The notes beneath the pieces were generated by a model. It was not told where the DNA came from, did not search any database, and saw nothing but the letters and a program-made list of their open reading frames with translations. Shown piece by piece: positions 7,274-15,969 of a stretch of 32,878 nucleotides of DNA; position 1 is the stretch's first letter, and every line of letters starts with the position of its first letter. Source of the DNA: Candidatus Acetothermia bacterium (GTDB lineage Bacteria; Bipolaricaulota; Bipolaricaulia; RBG-16-55-9; DRXL01); contig JACOSB010000067.1 in the NCBI GenBank assembly GCA_016179105.1, forward strand, positions 1 to 32,878. Direction: 5' to 3'. The position numbers and the translations under genes are program-made.

Positions 7274-7949
7274 CACCTAGATTTTCTAAGTACGTAGGAA
7301 CTTTGCGCAATGTGCGGACGCACTTCACGAGCGCATGGGCAGATTCTTCAGCAATCAGCAGCGTTTGCAAGCCCCACGCGCGTGCCGGCTCTATATCTCG
7401 TTCGAATGAATCGCCCACGACCAAGACTTCCGAAGGGCGCAGCTCTAGCTTTTTCAGTGCGAGCTGATAGTAGAGTGTCGAGGGCTTCATCTCGCCCGTT
7501 TCTCTCGGCGTGATGAGAAACTCGAAAAAATCTTGCCATTTTCCAAAGACTCTGTTCAGCTTGTGCTCCAAATTCTCGGGAAACTCGTCACTCGCGATCG
7601 CCAAACGATGTTTTTTCTTCAGCACGCCCATCGTCTCTAAAATATCGGGCTCCCAGGTGAGATTCGCCGCGATCGCTTTCCAGAAAAGGTCGAGCGCGTC
7701 TTGCGCGAGTGACTCAGCATGGGCAGCGTCCAAATGCTCCAGTGCCCAGGTCAGTGCGAACGCATAATCGCGCTTGGCCGGGTCTTTGGAACTTTGCACC
7801 TTCTCGACTTGCGCGCGATGCGCGATCCGAATTTTTTCTGCGGAGAGATTTAGCTTCTTCTCCAAAAACGCATAGAGCGCCTGATACGCGGGCTCGCTCT
7901 GAATCTGATAGAGCGTTTTGTCGGCGTCGAAGAGAATCGCTCTAATCAT
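7269..7949 (-). CDS. HAD-family phosphatase
   Basis: A 226-residue haloacid dehalogenase superfamily hydrolase with the four HAD motifs: DADKTL (D8 nucleophile, D10), S120 in 'LAIASDE', K155 in 'GEMKPS', and GDSFERD (G179 D180, D185). An alpha-helical cap lies between motifs I and II. Likely a small-molecule phosphatase; substrate unknown. Its ATG overlaps the stop of the sugar nucleotidyltransferase gene by 8 nt, so the two are translationally coupled and may handle a common sugar phosphate. The last codon and stop lie inside a palindromic repeat, so the C-terminus may have been trimmed by that insertion. Confidence 0.9.
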   Translation of the reverse strand: MIRAILFDADKTLYQIQSEPAYQALYAFLEKKLNLSAEKIRIAHRAQVEKVQSSKDPAKRDYAFALTWALEHLDAAHAESLAQDALDLFWKAIAANLTWEPDILETMGVLKKKHRLAIASDEFPENLEHKLNRVFGKWQDFFEFLITPRETGEMKPSTLYYQLALKKLELRPSEVLVVGDSFERDIEPARAWGLQTLLIAEESAHALVKCVRTLRKVPTYLENLGA

Positions 7950-9222
7950 CCTTTTTCTCTTTCTTCTTTTTTCTCACGATCTCAGCGTGCCGGGTGAAGT
8001 AAAGCGTATCGGCTTCGACATTTTTCGAGACGAGCGTGCCCGGTCCTATTTGGCAACGCGGGCCGATCATAATTCCGGGCATCAGCATCGTGTGAATGCC
8101 TAAATGAGTGCCGCGGCCAATGATGGCTCCCAAGCTCTTTTTGCCCGTCTCGATGCGCTTGCCCTTCACGGTCGCTTTGATCAGCCCTCGATCGACGCGC
8201 ACGTTCGCTGTCGTTGTGCCATCTCCAATTTTGACAGTTTCGTCGAAGATCGAATCACCGAAATAGCCGGAGTGCGTTGTACAACCCGATTGAAAAATAG
8301 AGCGGGCGACTTCGGCATGAGCGCCGATCACAACCTTGTCTTCAAGATTCGTGTACGTGCGCACGAGCGAGCCCATGCCAATAATACAGTTTTCTCCAAT
8401 ATAACACGGACCTTTGATGACAACGTTCTCTAGAATCTTCGTGCCCCTGCCAATATGCACAGGGCCTTCGATGATCGTGCTCGGGTGAATTTCTTTCGTT
8501 TCGATGCGAAAATTCTTAGATTCGCGGTCCATCAAATGTTGACAAAGCCCCAAGAGATCCCAGGGGTATTTGAGCGTCGGCGGGGCGTCATCAGTCATCA
8601 CGACGCGCGTGTCTAGGTCTTTGAAAGAGAGAGCGAGCGCGGCTTCAAACGCATATTCGCTCTGGGGGACACGACGATAATCATTAAAAAAATCTTTGGA
8701 TAGAAGATAAATCCCAACCAGACGGGTCTTGCTCGGCTCCTTGCCCGGAGCGGGCTTTTCGATTAAGTCGAGCGCGCGGTCTTTGTCTAATGAGAGAATG
8801 CCATAATCTTGCGGGCGATCGGTCTCGCTGCCTAACAAGACGGAGTGAGCTTTGGTCGCTTGCCCTTTCTCGCGCATCGGGGGAACAAAGCGACCGGCGT
8901 CGACGTGGTGCGCGTGCAGTAGAAAGAAAGATTTATCGAGAAGTAGCTCGGCTTGCATCAGTGCATCGCCCATGCCCAGCGGCTTTTCTTGAATGAGATA
9001 GCGAAGCTTGGCTCCAGAAAGTTTTGCTTCAGCTAAGATTTTCTCAGCGGCTCGATTCGGCGATTGAATAACGATAAAGTCATCCATGCCCGCACTTTGT
9101 AAACTCTCAATCGTCCACTGGATGAGCGGTTTGCCCATCAGCCGAAAGAGACTCTTGTGGCTATCCTCGACGAGCGGCCAGAAGCGCGAGGACGCGCCGG
9201 CCGCGAGCAAAACAGCTTGCAC
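7942..9222 (-). CDS. GlmU-like sugar-1-phosphate nucleotidyltransferase with left-handed beta-helix
   Basis: A 426-residue bifunctional-type enzyme. The N-terminal NTP-transferase domain begins 'VQAVLLAAGASSRFWPL' and continues through 'SHKSLFRLMGKPLIQW'. The middle and C-terminal part (~residues 245-420) has hexapeptide-like repeats ('IGRGTKILENVVIKGPCYIG', 'IGPRCQIGPGTLV') of a left-handed beta-helix. Family members make NDP-sugars from sugar-1-phosphates and may acetylate an amino sugar. I set the start at GTG 9220-9222, seven bases after GGGAGG and matching the family N-terminus; an upstream in-frame start would add 13 residues covering the RBS. The lysine-rich tail is not acetyltransferase-like, so an acetyl-transfer role is uncertain. 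Confidence 0.88.
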   Translation of the reverse strand: MQAVLLAAGASSRFWPLVEDSHKSLFRLMGKPLIQWTIESLQSAGMDDFIVIQSPNRAAEKILAEAKLSGAKLRYLIQEKPLGMGDALMQAELLLDKSFFLLHAHHVDAGRFVPPMREKGQATKAHSVLLGSETDRPQDYGILSLDKDRALDLIEKPAPGKEPSKTRLVGIYLLSKDFFNDYRRVPQSEYAFEAALALSFKDLDTRVVMTDDAPPTLKYPWDLLGLCQHLMDRESKNFRIETKEIHPSTIIEGPVHIGRGTKILENVVIKGPCYIGENCIIGMGSLVRTYTNLEDKVVIGAHAEVARSIFQSGCTTHSGYFGDSIFDETVKIGDGTTTANVRVDRGLIKATVKGKRIETGKKSLGAIIGRGTHLGIHTMLMPGIMIGPRCQIGPGTLVSKNVEADTLYFTRHAEIVRKKKKEKKDD

Positions 9223-9244
9223 TGTCAGACCTCCCTGAATCTTT

Positions 9245-9274
9245 AGTATAATCGGTGACATCAGGGCTGCTCAA
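9245..9274 (-). promoter_or_regulatory. Promoter of the nucleotidyltransferase-HAD operon, sharing a -10 with the divergent gene
   Basis: On the minus strand TTGAGC (9269-9274), 18-bp spacer, TATACT (9245-9250). On the plus strand the overlapping bases 9247-9252 read TATAAT, facing the M1 peptidase gene. The two -10 elements overlap, so the divergent units may compete. Confidence 0.6.
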
Positions 9275-9303
9275 ATGGGGTCGATTTAGCAAAGGAGTCA
9301 TCG

Positions 9304-11073
9304 ATGAAAAATTTTCCCGCCGTGCGCCGTGCTGTCTGGATTTTCGCATTTCTTCTCAGTTGGTCCGTCGTCGCTTCAGCGCTTCCCAACGACGTAGATT
9401 ATTCTATCCAAGCCCAGCTCGACACCGTGAAAAACGTCATCATGGCACAAGAGCAAGTGCGCTTTGTGAATCACACCGGCGCTGCACTTTCTGAGATCTG
9501 GTTCCATCTCTATCCCAATGCATTCAAGAAGAACTCGAACAGCAATTTTCAGCAGCAGCTCCAGCGCATTGGGCGCATCGATCCGAGCCGTCTCTACGCC
9601 AATCCCAACGACGATGCTTTTATTGACATTAAAAGCTTGAGCGCCAATGGGCAAGATTTGCAATTTTCTGTGAACGACACGCTGATGAGAGCCGCGCTCG
9701 CAAAACCCTTGGCCGACGGCGAGGAGATCAAGCTCAGTATTAGCTTCATCTATGACTTGATGGAAGCGCCGTCCTCGGCTCTCTACGCCTCGTCGCTTGC
9801 GATTCGCAGCGCCCATCGTCGCGGCGTTTATACGATGACGCTCTGGTTCCCCAAGGTCGTCGTTTATGACAATAAGAATGGCTGGAATCTCGTGCAGTTC
9901 GGCTATGTCGGTGAGTTTTACAGTGACTTTGGCGCGTATCACATCGAGCTGACTCTGCCAAGTGAGATGGTCGTGGCAGCGACGGGCGTCATGACCAAAG
10001 AGACAGTCAACGGCGCACTCAAAACGCAAGTCTGGGATGCAACGAACGTTCACGATTTTGCCTGGGTTGCGAGCAGCCGTTATCAAGTCACAGAGACAAA
10101 ACTTGCGAACAACACGATCGTGCGCACGATCTATCTCAACTTATCACAGATGCACAGTATCGCTTTGGATGCCGTGCAGTACTTTAACCAACAGTTCGGC
10201 GCTTATCCCTATCCCGTCGTCACGGTCGCGCAGGTCGAAGCGGGCGGAGGGATGGAATTCCCTGGCATCGTGATGATCGGCGGCGGTGGCTCCCTTGAAG
10301 TCGTTCACGAGCTAGCGCATCAATGGTGGTACGGGACGGTGGGCAATAACGAAGAGGATGAAGCCTGGCTCGATGAGGGCTTTGCCACTTTTTCTCAAGA
10401 GCTTTACGACATCGAGCACTTAGGTAGAGCCTATCAGACGGCGCGAAGTTCGTTCAACTTCCGCGAGCCGGGAGTCTCGGTGCTCACGTCGGCGTCAAAA
10501 TTCAACTCGCTCGGAGTCTACGCCAACTCCGTCTACACCAAGGGCTCTGGAGTTCTCTGGATGCTACGGGGAATGCTCGGCAAAGAGAAATTTGACCAAC
10601 TTCTGCGCACGTACTATGACAGACTAAAATTTAAGAACGCGATGACGCCGGACTTTGCCGCTGTTAGTGAAGAAGTCAGCGGGCAAAAATTAGACTGGTT
10701 TTTCGACGAATGGTTGAGAACAACGAAGACGCTGGACTTTGCGGTCACACGGGCGACATCGGCCGCTCAAGCCGATGGGACGTTCAACCTGCAAGCGACC
10801 GTGACGCGTGCGGGTGAAGCGATCATGCCCGTGCGGGTCCAGTTTGTTCTGGCTGACGGGAGCAAGCTCGAAGAGATTTGGGACGGCCAGAGCGCGGAGA
10901 AGCAATTTACCATTCAGACCAAAGTCGCTTTACTTCAAGTGATCGTGGACCCCGATCAAGATTTATTGGAGCAAGATCGCACAAACAACGCCGGCTTCGC
11001 GCAAAATCGTACGACCGTTGTGAGTTTGCCAGCAATTACTGTCTCGGTCTTCGCGCACTTAACGCCAGAATGA
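9304..11073 (+). CDS. Secreted M1-family zinc aminopeptidase-like protein
   Basis: A 589-residue gluzincin. The N-terminal signal peptide (residues ~1-26) is followed by an M1 N-terminal beta domain. The exopeptidase motif is present as 'GGGMEFPG' (usual GAMEN). The zinc site is HELAH (335-339) with E358 eighteen residues later in 'WLDEGF', and two Trp after the second His ('HQWW') are as in bacterial M1 proteins. A C-terminal Ig-like domain (~490-570) follows. The GGGME variant is common in secreted bacterial M1 relatives. The SD AAGGAG lies about six bases before ATG. It probably trims peptides outside the cytoplasm. Confidence 0.92.
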   Translation: MKNFPAVRRAVWIFAFLLSWSVVASALPNDVDYSIQAQLDTVKNVIMAQEQVRFVNHTGAALSEIWFHLYPNAFKKNSNSNFQQQLQRIGRIDPSRLYANPNDDAFIDIKSLSANGQDLQFSVNDTLMRAALAKPLADGEEIKLSISFIYDLMEAPSSALYASSLAIRSAHRRGVYTMTLWFPKVVVYDNKNGWNLVQFGYVGEFYSDFGAYHIELTLPSEMVVAATGVMTKETVNGALKTQVWDATNVHDFAWVASSRYQVTETKLANNTIVRTIYLNLSQMHSIALDAVQYFNQQFGAYPYPVVTVAQVEAGGGMEFPGIVMIGGGGSLEVVHELAHQWWYGTVGNNEEDEAWLDEGFATFSQELYDIEHLGRAYQTARSSFNFREPGVSVLTSASKFNSLGVYANSVYTKGSGVLWMLRGMLGKEKFDQLLRTYYDRLKFKNAMTPDFAAVSEEVSGQKLDWFFDEWLRTTKTLDFAVTRATSAAQADGTFNLQATVTRAGEAIMPVRVQFVLADGSKLEEIWDGQSAEKQFTIQTKVALLQVIVDPDQDLLEQDRTNNAGFAQNRTTVVSLPAITVSVFAHLTPE

Positions 11074-11081
11074 GAAGAGCA

Positions 11082-11133
11082 GACGCGCGCCTTGTGCTCA
11101 TTAGCGCAGCACGGGCGCGCGTCATTCTTTTTC
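11082..11133 (+). terminator. Intrinsic terminator of the M1 peptidase gene
   Basis: GACGCGCGCC (11082-11091) pairs perfectly with GGCGCGCGTC (11114-11123). A nested GTGCT/AGCAC stem sits inside. It is followed by ATTCTTTTTC. It lies just beyond the stop codon at 11071-11073 and faces the convergent 127-aa gene. Confidence 0.85.
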
Positions 11134-11140
11134 TATCTTC

Positions 11141-11524
11141 CTATCTCAAAACAACGAATCGCTGGAGAGAACTGCGAATTATCTCATGACGAGAGCCGAT
11201 GACCGTCACGGTGTAGAGATAAACACCATTGATGAGCTGTTTTCCCTGGTTGCTCAAGAGATTCCACTCATGAGTCGTGCCCGTCACGAAGCCGCTGTCA
11301 TAGACCAACCGCTGTTGAGAAGTTAGGACCTGAATTTGAATACCCCAAATACCTTGACCCTGCACCATGAATCGGATGGTCTCGGGAGTAACCGCCTTGG
11401 CGAGGATCTCATCGACCCTCATCTCGGTACTGACGTTCATCTCAGGACTGACTCTCGGCTCTCCCATGAATACGACCGCCGCGATCAATAATAGCTGGAC
11501 TGCCCATTGCGGAAAGTTAGACAT
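11141..11524 (-). CDS. Small secreted protein consisting mainly of a FlgD-like Ig tail
   Basis: A 127-residue protein with an N-terminal signal peptide (residues ~7-22, hydrophobic, ending near FMGEP). A single Ig-like module of the FlgD/Por-tail kind follows: 'IRFMVQGQGIWGIQIQVL...RLVYDSGFVTG..HEWNLLSNQGKQLINGVYLYTVTVIG', ending SSLQRFVVLR. The same C-terminal pattern closes the 940-aa protein at 13120 and the 556-aa protein at 23980. Here the tail is almost the whole protein. The RBS is strong (AGGAGG, six bases before ATG). Function unknown; possibly a surface-sorted or scaffold-binding peptide. Confidence 0.7.
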   Translation of the reverse strand: MSNFPQWAVQLLLIAAVVFMGEPRVSPEMNVSTEMRVDEILAKAVTPETIRFMVQGQGIWGIQIQVLTSQQRLVYDSGFVTGTTHEWNLLSNQGKQLINGVYLYTVTVIGSRHEIIRSSLQRFVVLR

Positions 11525-11878
11525 AAAAACCCTCCTTTTCTCTTTTCTTTAAGAATTTGCCAACGGGCCTTGCTCAGTCTTAGCAGTTCTCTTTGCGCCG
11601 GGCAAGGACATGGGTCTCTTAGGAAAGGGCCTGCAGGCGGGAATAAAAATCGATGAGAGAAAAAGCGTCCAAAACGGGGCGGGGGCTTAGTAGCCGAAGT
11701 GTGAGTAACGGACCGGGTAGGGTTCCCCGCTGTCCGATCTATAGCTTCCTCTGGCACGCGCTGCTACCAAGCCCGCCCCTGATGGCCTGCGCCATCACAA
11801 GACTGTTGTTGCTCTACGGGCTTTTAGCTGAGTTATCCTTTCAATCATTCTCCCATCAAGTCAAGGCTCTTTAGTGTT
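11525..11878 (-). other. 354-bp intergenic stretch with a structured RNA candidate
   Basis: No gene is visible. On the minus strand, GGGGCGGGCTTGGTAGC (11763-11779) can form a long stem with the segment 11676-11695, enclosing CGGAC/GTCCG (11709-11713 with 11732-11736). The upstream segment AAAAGCCCG (11817-11825) could pair with the same middle strand instead. A GATGGC-CTGC-GCCATC hairpin sits at 11781-11796. A minus-strand TTGACT occurs around 11865 without a convincing -10. I could not match any named riboswitch or housekeeping RNA. Confidence 0.45.
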
Positions 11879-13009
11879 CTACGGCCCGGCCACACATCGG
11901 TAGGGATTGGAGTTTGCCAGGGGTGAAGTGGCGATCGTCTGGCTGATCACTGTGTAGGCCGATTGCACGCTCGAAAGGTCTCTGGTCCAGTGATTTTCTA
12001 AGCCGACAATGTTCAGGTAGACCAACTCGTCTGCGCTGGGTAGACGCGCTCCCACAGAAGCACAGGTCGAGACGGCTTGGAACCACGTCGCGGGGTCGCG
12101 GTCGCCCGAATCATATTTGAGGCCTGTGTTCGGATGAACCAAGCAAATGCCATTGCAAGCCGTAAAGTGAGAGGCTCCTCCGACGGTTTCGCAAACGACA
12201 GTCCCGTCTGAGTTGATGGATCGGATCGCGTTTTCCGCAGAGCACGCCCCGTTCACGCGCACTTGAATCTGAGCCGAATTCACATCGGCTGAGCCGAGGC
12301 TACCGTCTACGACTTTGGAGGAGTCGACCGAATTGGCCGCCAAATCGGCCTGACTGACTTCTCCATTGGCGATGTCTGAGGAATGAACGCACGCGTTGGG
12401 GCAGATCAAATCGCCGTCTATCTGTACATTGCCCGCGACATGCAAGAGCTGCGCCGGGGTGGTTGTCCCGATGCCAAGTCTTTTATGGATGGAATCGAAC
12501 TTTGCCCAGGCGATTCCAGCGCTCGTAGCAATCGTCACATCGCCATTGTTCTGATCGTTGCAAGGATTTTTGCATCCGCCATTGATCCAGCTTGGCTTTG
12601 TAATGGCGATCTGACCGATCGTTCCCGTCTTCGTGATCAGCAGTAGCGCAGATTGTTCCGGACCGCGCATCACAGCCAGTTTCCCAAAGTGCTTGCTCAC
12701 CTTGCCGGATGCGTCTGTGACTGTCACAGCATAAAGATAAACTCCGTTGGCTATGGGTCTATCTTTGGCATCTAGCATCTGCCAGTCAAACGTAACAGCT
12801 TTTTGAGCACCCGAATCGAAGAGCGCTTGGCCCGCGAGCGAGAAGATGCTCACTTGAAGCGCGTCGACCGAACCCTCAGCCGTAAACCGTACCAAGTTAG
12901 CATAAGAAGTGATGGTTAAACTCGCCGGCGACGCCAGAGCGCCGAGCCCCAGCCCTAAGAGTATCGCGAGCGAGCAGACCCAAGCGAATGTCTGTGGCTG
13001 TCTCATCAT
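11879..13009 (-). CDS. Secreted mosaic protein: FlgD-like module, fibre-like repeats, DUF1566-like C-terminus
   Basis: The 376-residue protein starts at the ATG 13007-13009, six bases after GGAGGAGG; an upstream in-frame ATG would read through that SD. Residues 1-~27 are a signal peptide. Residues ~30-120 are a FlgD-like Ig module ('SGAQKAVTFDWQMLDAKDRPIANGVYLYAVTVTD') here at the N-terminal end. The middle (~165-255) has 'GIGTTTPAQLLHVAGNVQIDG' and 'SSDIANGEVSQADLAANSVDSSKV', as in phage-tail-fibre or trimeric cell-surface repeats. The last ~100 residues resemble the Lcl/DUF1566 fold ('TWFQAVSTCASVGARLPSADELVYL'). It has several Cys, suggesting export and disulfides. Probably a surface or extracellular binding protein. 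Confidence 0.7.
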   Translation of the reverse strand: MMRQPQTFAWVCSLAILLGLGLGALASPASLTITSYANLVRFTAEGSVDALQVSIFSLAGQALFDSGAQKAVTFDWQMLDAKDRPIANGVYLYAVTVTDASGKVSKHFGKLAVMRGPEQSALLLITKTGTIGQIAITKPSWINGGCKNPCNDQNNGDVTIATSAGIAWAKFDSIHKRLGIGTTTPAQLLHVAGNVQIDGDLICPNACVHSSDIANGEVSQADLAANSVDSSKVVDGSLGSADVNSAQIQVRVNGACSAENAIRSINSDGTVVCETVGGASHFTACNGICLVHPNTGLKYDSGDRDPATWFQAVSTCASVGARLPSADELVYLNIVGLENHWTRDLSSVQSAYTVISQTIATSPLANSNPYRCVAGP

Positions 13010-13119
13010 GATGTGCCTCCTCCAAGGTTGCATCGTTCAAAAGACCCAGGCAAGGTCTTGACCGCTAACGATACACTCCTACACAGCCTGCAACCAAGAC
13101 CCTGCCCGGAGGGCTGCGT

Positions 13120-15942
13120 TTATCGCAAGACGACGAACTTCTTCATCTGACTTCGGATCATCTCTCCGCTGGTGCCTTTGACCGTTACCACCCAAAGATA
13201 GGCGCCGTTTGCCACGGGGCGACCCTGCTTGGTCTGCAAATTCCAGCGCAAGCTGTTGCCCGCCACCAGATGACTGTCAAAGACGCGCCGACCAGCGAGA
13301 TCGAAGACCTCTACTCTCAGGCTGTCCACGTTCTGGCCTTGTACGCTGAAGACGGCCGACTCAGAAGCCCGTAACGGCGAGACGAGTGTTTTCTCTATGA
13401 CTAACGAAGTTTGGCTTGCAGATTCTAAGAGCTTTGTGTCAGTGGCCGGCCCCTCGACGCGGAACTCTTCGATATAGATCATGTTGCGTAAAGGATCGGC
13501 GTTGTTGTTCAGGGCCTTCAGACGGAAGGTGTGCTGTCCAGGAGATGTCTCGAGCCGGACGAATTGGCCATAGCTGAGGTCTCGCTGGCCCGATTTGTCG
13601 AACTCTTCCGGGTCAGTCAGAGGACGGTAGAAATCAACGACTCCGCGCGACTGGCCATCGATATACAGTTCGGCCTTGCCGCCGCGTGGCCCGCGCGCGA
13701 TGAACATATCAATAGCAGTCCCCGTGAAACTGAACTCCAGGAAAGTTTCGGGGGTTTTTAAGTTATACCCTTGGTTCTTGATCGCTGGAGAACTCTCGGC
13801 GTAAGACCGATGCCCGTTGAATGCCCGCAGGTCCGGCACGCTGCGCCACGCACCTTGACGAATGATTTTGGGATCGTCGGCAGTGACAGTCAACATCGCG
13901 CTCAACGGCGTGAGCGCGGGCCGTCGGGTCGATTTGGTGAAGAACGTGATGGCGTCTGTATCTGCTGGGTCTGTCCCGTTGATGATCGTCCCGGAGTAGG
14001 CGATATTGGCAAAGCCGAAATTGTCTACAGTCACGGAAGAGTATTCAGCCAATTCTCGCGTTCCATCCGGGCAGCCGGTGCCCCGGACGCAAATCTGGCC
14101 CTTGTGAATGACCCTTCCCCCTTGATGGCTGGCGATATCTAAATAGACTGTAGGAGTCACGGAAAGAGCGTTCTCGACTTGAGCGTAGATCAGTTTCCAG
14201 GGGACTTGGTTCACTTCAAAGATGAGTGAGTCCCCATCCCCGGCGACGTCGCTTCCGTACCAAATGACGGCGACTTTTCCTGGATCACCCCCACGCACCC
14301 AGGGCAACATCGTCGTGCGCGTGAACTCAAAACCCGAGACTCCCGGAGCGTTCAGGGGAACGGGCTTGGTCCAGTTCGCCGCTTGCGTGCAGTCGGTTCC
14401 CGCGGGACAGCTGATGAGATAAGTATTATGACGGTTACCAAAGACGAGATGGAGGTTGTCTCCCTTGTCGACTGCCATGACGGGGAAAGTATTGTTGACC
14501 GTGAACGAAGGGTCGAAAGAATCCAAAACTTTTCCCACGTCAAAACTATTCGGGGCCGTGACAGCGACCTCTGTCTGACCCAGAGGCAGATCGCAGGGTG
14601 CAGGCGCCCCGGCCTTCGGGCATCGGAAGATATACAGATGCTGACCGTCGAGGCTGACGAAAGACCCGTAGAGCGTTCCGTTGCTGGTGAGCACGCTGTT
14701 GCCCGCGACGTCCTCATGGACACCGGTAGCTGGGTCTTGGACGAACGACGACTTGGTGAAGGTCGCTCCGTCGTCGGACTTCACGGCATAGACGGCCTGC
14801 TGACCTTCCTCCAGTTGGACGAGTTTTCGCAGGGTCATATAGATAGTCTTCTCGCCCCGTGCTGTATTCCACTGTCGATCCAACCCGGCCGTCGTAAAGG
14901 GATTGGGAGCCCAGTGCTCGCCGCGGTCGATCGAGACCGAGAGCGTCGCCGAGCCGAGCCAAAGACTTGTCAGGTAGACGCGCCCGGTGGACTGGATGCC
15001 CGGCGAGAGCGGGGTTGGGGGAACGAGATAGAAAGGATCGCCGAGCGCAATATCGTCATCGCCGCCGCCCACTCCGAGTTCCCCGGTTCCCGGAACTCCT
15101 TCCTGGAGTGGCTTCTGAGTTCCGTCCGGTTCTCCCAGATACGTAAACGTGCTGCCCAAGTTGTTTGATCTCCAGAAATCGGTTCCGCCGGGGACGCCGC
15201 GGATAGCCCCGATGTAGATCGTGCCGAAGCGATCGATCTCGATCTCGGGCTCGACATCTTGATTGATGAAGATGAGGCTTCGCTCTTGGTCAGGGAGTTT
15301 CAGGTCGGGAGTGAAGCCGAAGTCAAAACGTTGGTAATTAGCAGAGCGGAGGTAGCCGGGCGGGGGATTGGGGTCGGGAGTTCGTGCGCTCAGTGTGATC
15401 GTCCCGTTGTAAGGGGAGTTGACCACGGTGAACATGAACGTGCGAATGCGGTACGTCCCCGTCGGCGGGTCGTTGATGCTGCACTCTTCGAAGGTGGTAC
15501 TACCCTGGCCGGAGGAACAGACGCCCAAAAAATTCCCGCCGAAATTGTAGGTGACCGCTAAATCGAAGTCGTTCGAACTGCTCGGCCAGTCGATCCGAAA
15601 AGTCAACTTCCACGCGGAGACGCTGGTCGGGGCCGTGAAGTTGAGCGTGAACGTATCGCAATCAATATCTTCATCGCATCGAGTATTCAGCAATCCGGCT
15701 CCGCCAGTCAGGTTGGCGGTGGTCCAGCTGTTGACGCCCGTGATGTTATTCACTCCGGCATAAGTGACCGTTCCTAAGGCCGGTCCGAGGTTGGCACTCT
15801 GGGGTTGAGATGCGTGGGCGACGTACCCTAGAAGTAGGCTTAGGGTGATCCCGAGACAGACAGATCTAAAGGGCAAGAATCTAAAATGCCTCGATTTTCT
15901 CTCAGCTGCGTCTGACGAGCGAACCAATAGGACTTTATCCAT
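13120..15942 (-). CDS. Large secreted protein with BNR/sialidase-like propeller, jelly-roll-like domain and FlgD tail
   Basis: A 940-residue exported protein; the signal-like region is residues ~26-45, after a basic leader. An N-terminal beta domain (~50-195, pre-peptidase-like, with 'DCDTFTLNFTAPTSVSAWKLTF') is followed by a large beta-propeller-like part (~210-620). That part has recurring 'DRFGTIYIGAIRG', 'SNNLGSTFTYLG' and 'SIDRGEHWAPNPFTTAG' blocks, the Asp-box style of BNR/sialidase repeats. A C-terminal carbohydrate-binding-like module ('GGKAELYIDGQSRGVVDFY', ~735-830) and a terminal FlgD/Por-tail module end in QMKKFVVLR. No catalytic sialidase set is evident, so binding or structural roles are equally likely. 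Confidence 0.75.
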   Translation of the reverse strand: MDKVLLVRSSDAAERKSRHFRFLPFRSVCLGITLSLLLGYVAHASQPQSANLGPALGTVTYAGVNNITGVNSWTTANLTGGAGLLNTRCDEDIDCDTFTLNFTAPTSVSAWKLTFRIDWPSSSNDFDLAVTYNFGGNFLGVCSSGQGSTTFEECSINDPPTGTYRIRTFMFTVVNSPYNGTITLSARTPDPNPPPGYLRSANYQRFDFGFTPDLKLPDQERSLIFINQDVEPEIEIDRFGTIYIGAIRGVPGGTDFWRSNNLGSTFTYLGEPDGTQKPLQEGVPGTGELGVGGGDDDIALGDPFYLVPPTPLSPGIQSTGRVYLTSLWLGSATLSVSIDRGEHWAPNPFTTAGLDRQWNTARGEKTIYMTLRKLVQLEEGQQAVYAVKSDDGATFTKSSFVQDPATGVHEDVAGNSVLTSNGTLYGSFVSLDGQHLYIFRCPKAGAPAPCDLPLGQTEVAVTAPNSFDVGKVLDSFDPSFTVNNTFPVMAVDKGDNLHLVFGNRHNTYLISCPAGTDCTQAANWTKPVPLNAPGVSGFEFTRTTMLPWVRGGDPGKVAVIWYGSDVAGDGDSLIFEVNQVPWKLIYAQVENALSVTPTVYLDIASHQGGRVIHKGQICVRGTGCPDGTRELAEYSSVTVDNFGFANIAYSGTIINGTDPADTDAITFFTKSTRRPALTPLSAMLTVTADDPKIIRQGAWRSVPDLRAFNGHRSYAESSPAIKNQGYNLKTPETFLEFSFTGTAIDMFIARGPRGGKAELYIDGQSRGVVDFYRPLTDPEEFDKSGQRDLSYGQFVRLETSPGQHTFRLKALNNNADPLRNMIYIEEFRVEGPATDTKLLESASQTSLVIEKTLVSPLRASESAVFSVQGQNVDSLRVEVFDLAGRRVFDSHLVAGNSLRWNLQTKQGRPVANGAYLWVVTVKGTSGEMIRSQMKKFVVLR

Positions 15943-15952
15943 AAGATTCTCT

Positions 15953-15969
15953 CCTTCATTTTTTGAAGG
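15953..15969 (-). promoter_or_regulatory. Hairpin covering the ribosome binding site of the 940-aa gene
   Basis: On the minus strand CCTTCA and TGAAGG pair over an A-rich loop. The 3' arm includes the AAGG of the SD (GAAGGAGAG) just before the ATG at 15940-15942. It could limit translation initiation. Confidence 0.45.

Noticed and set aside
9304..11073. M1 gene as a true aminopeptidase with GAMEN
   Set aside because: The motif here is GGGME; family membership stands, but exact aminopeptidase activity is not claimed.
11676..11825. Named riboswitch (c-di-GMP, c-di-AMP, TPP, cobalamin)
   Set aside because: Signature bases of these classes could not be placed; only the stem arrangement is supported.
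14383..15168. Long plus-strand open frame (261 aa) opposite the 940-aa gene
   Set aside because: It is a shadow of a confident secreted-protein gene; composition is Arg/Glu-rich with no domain, signal or RBS.
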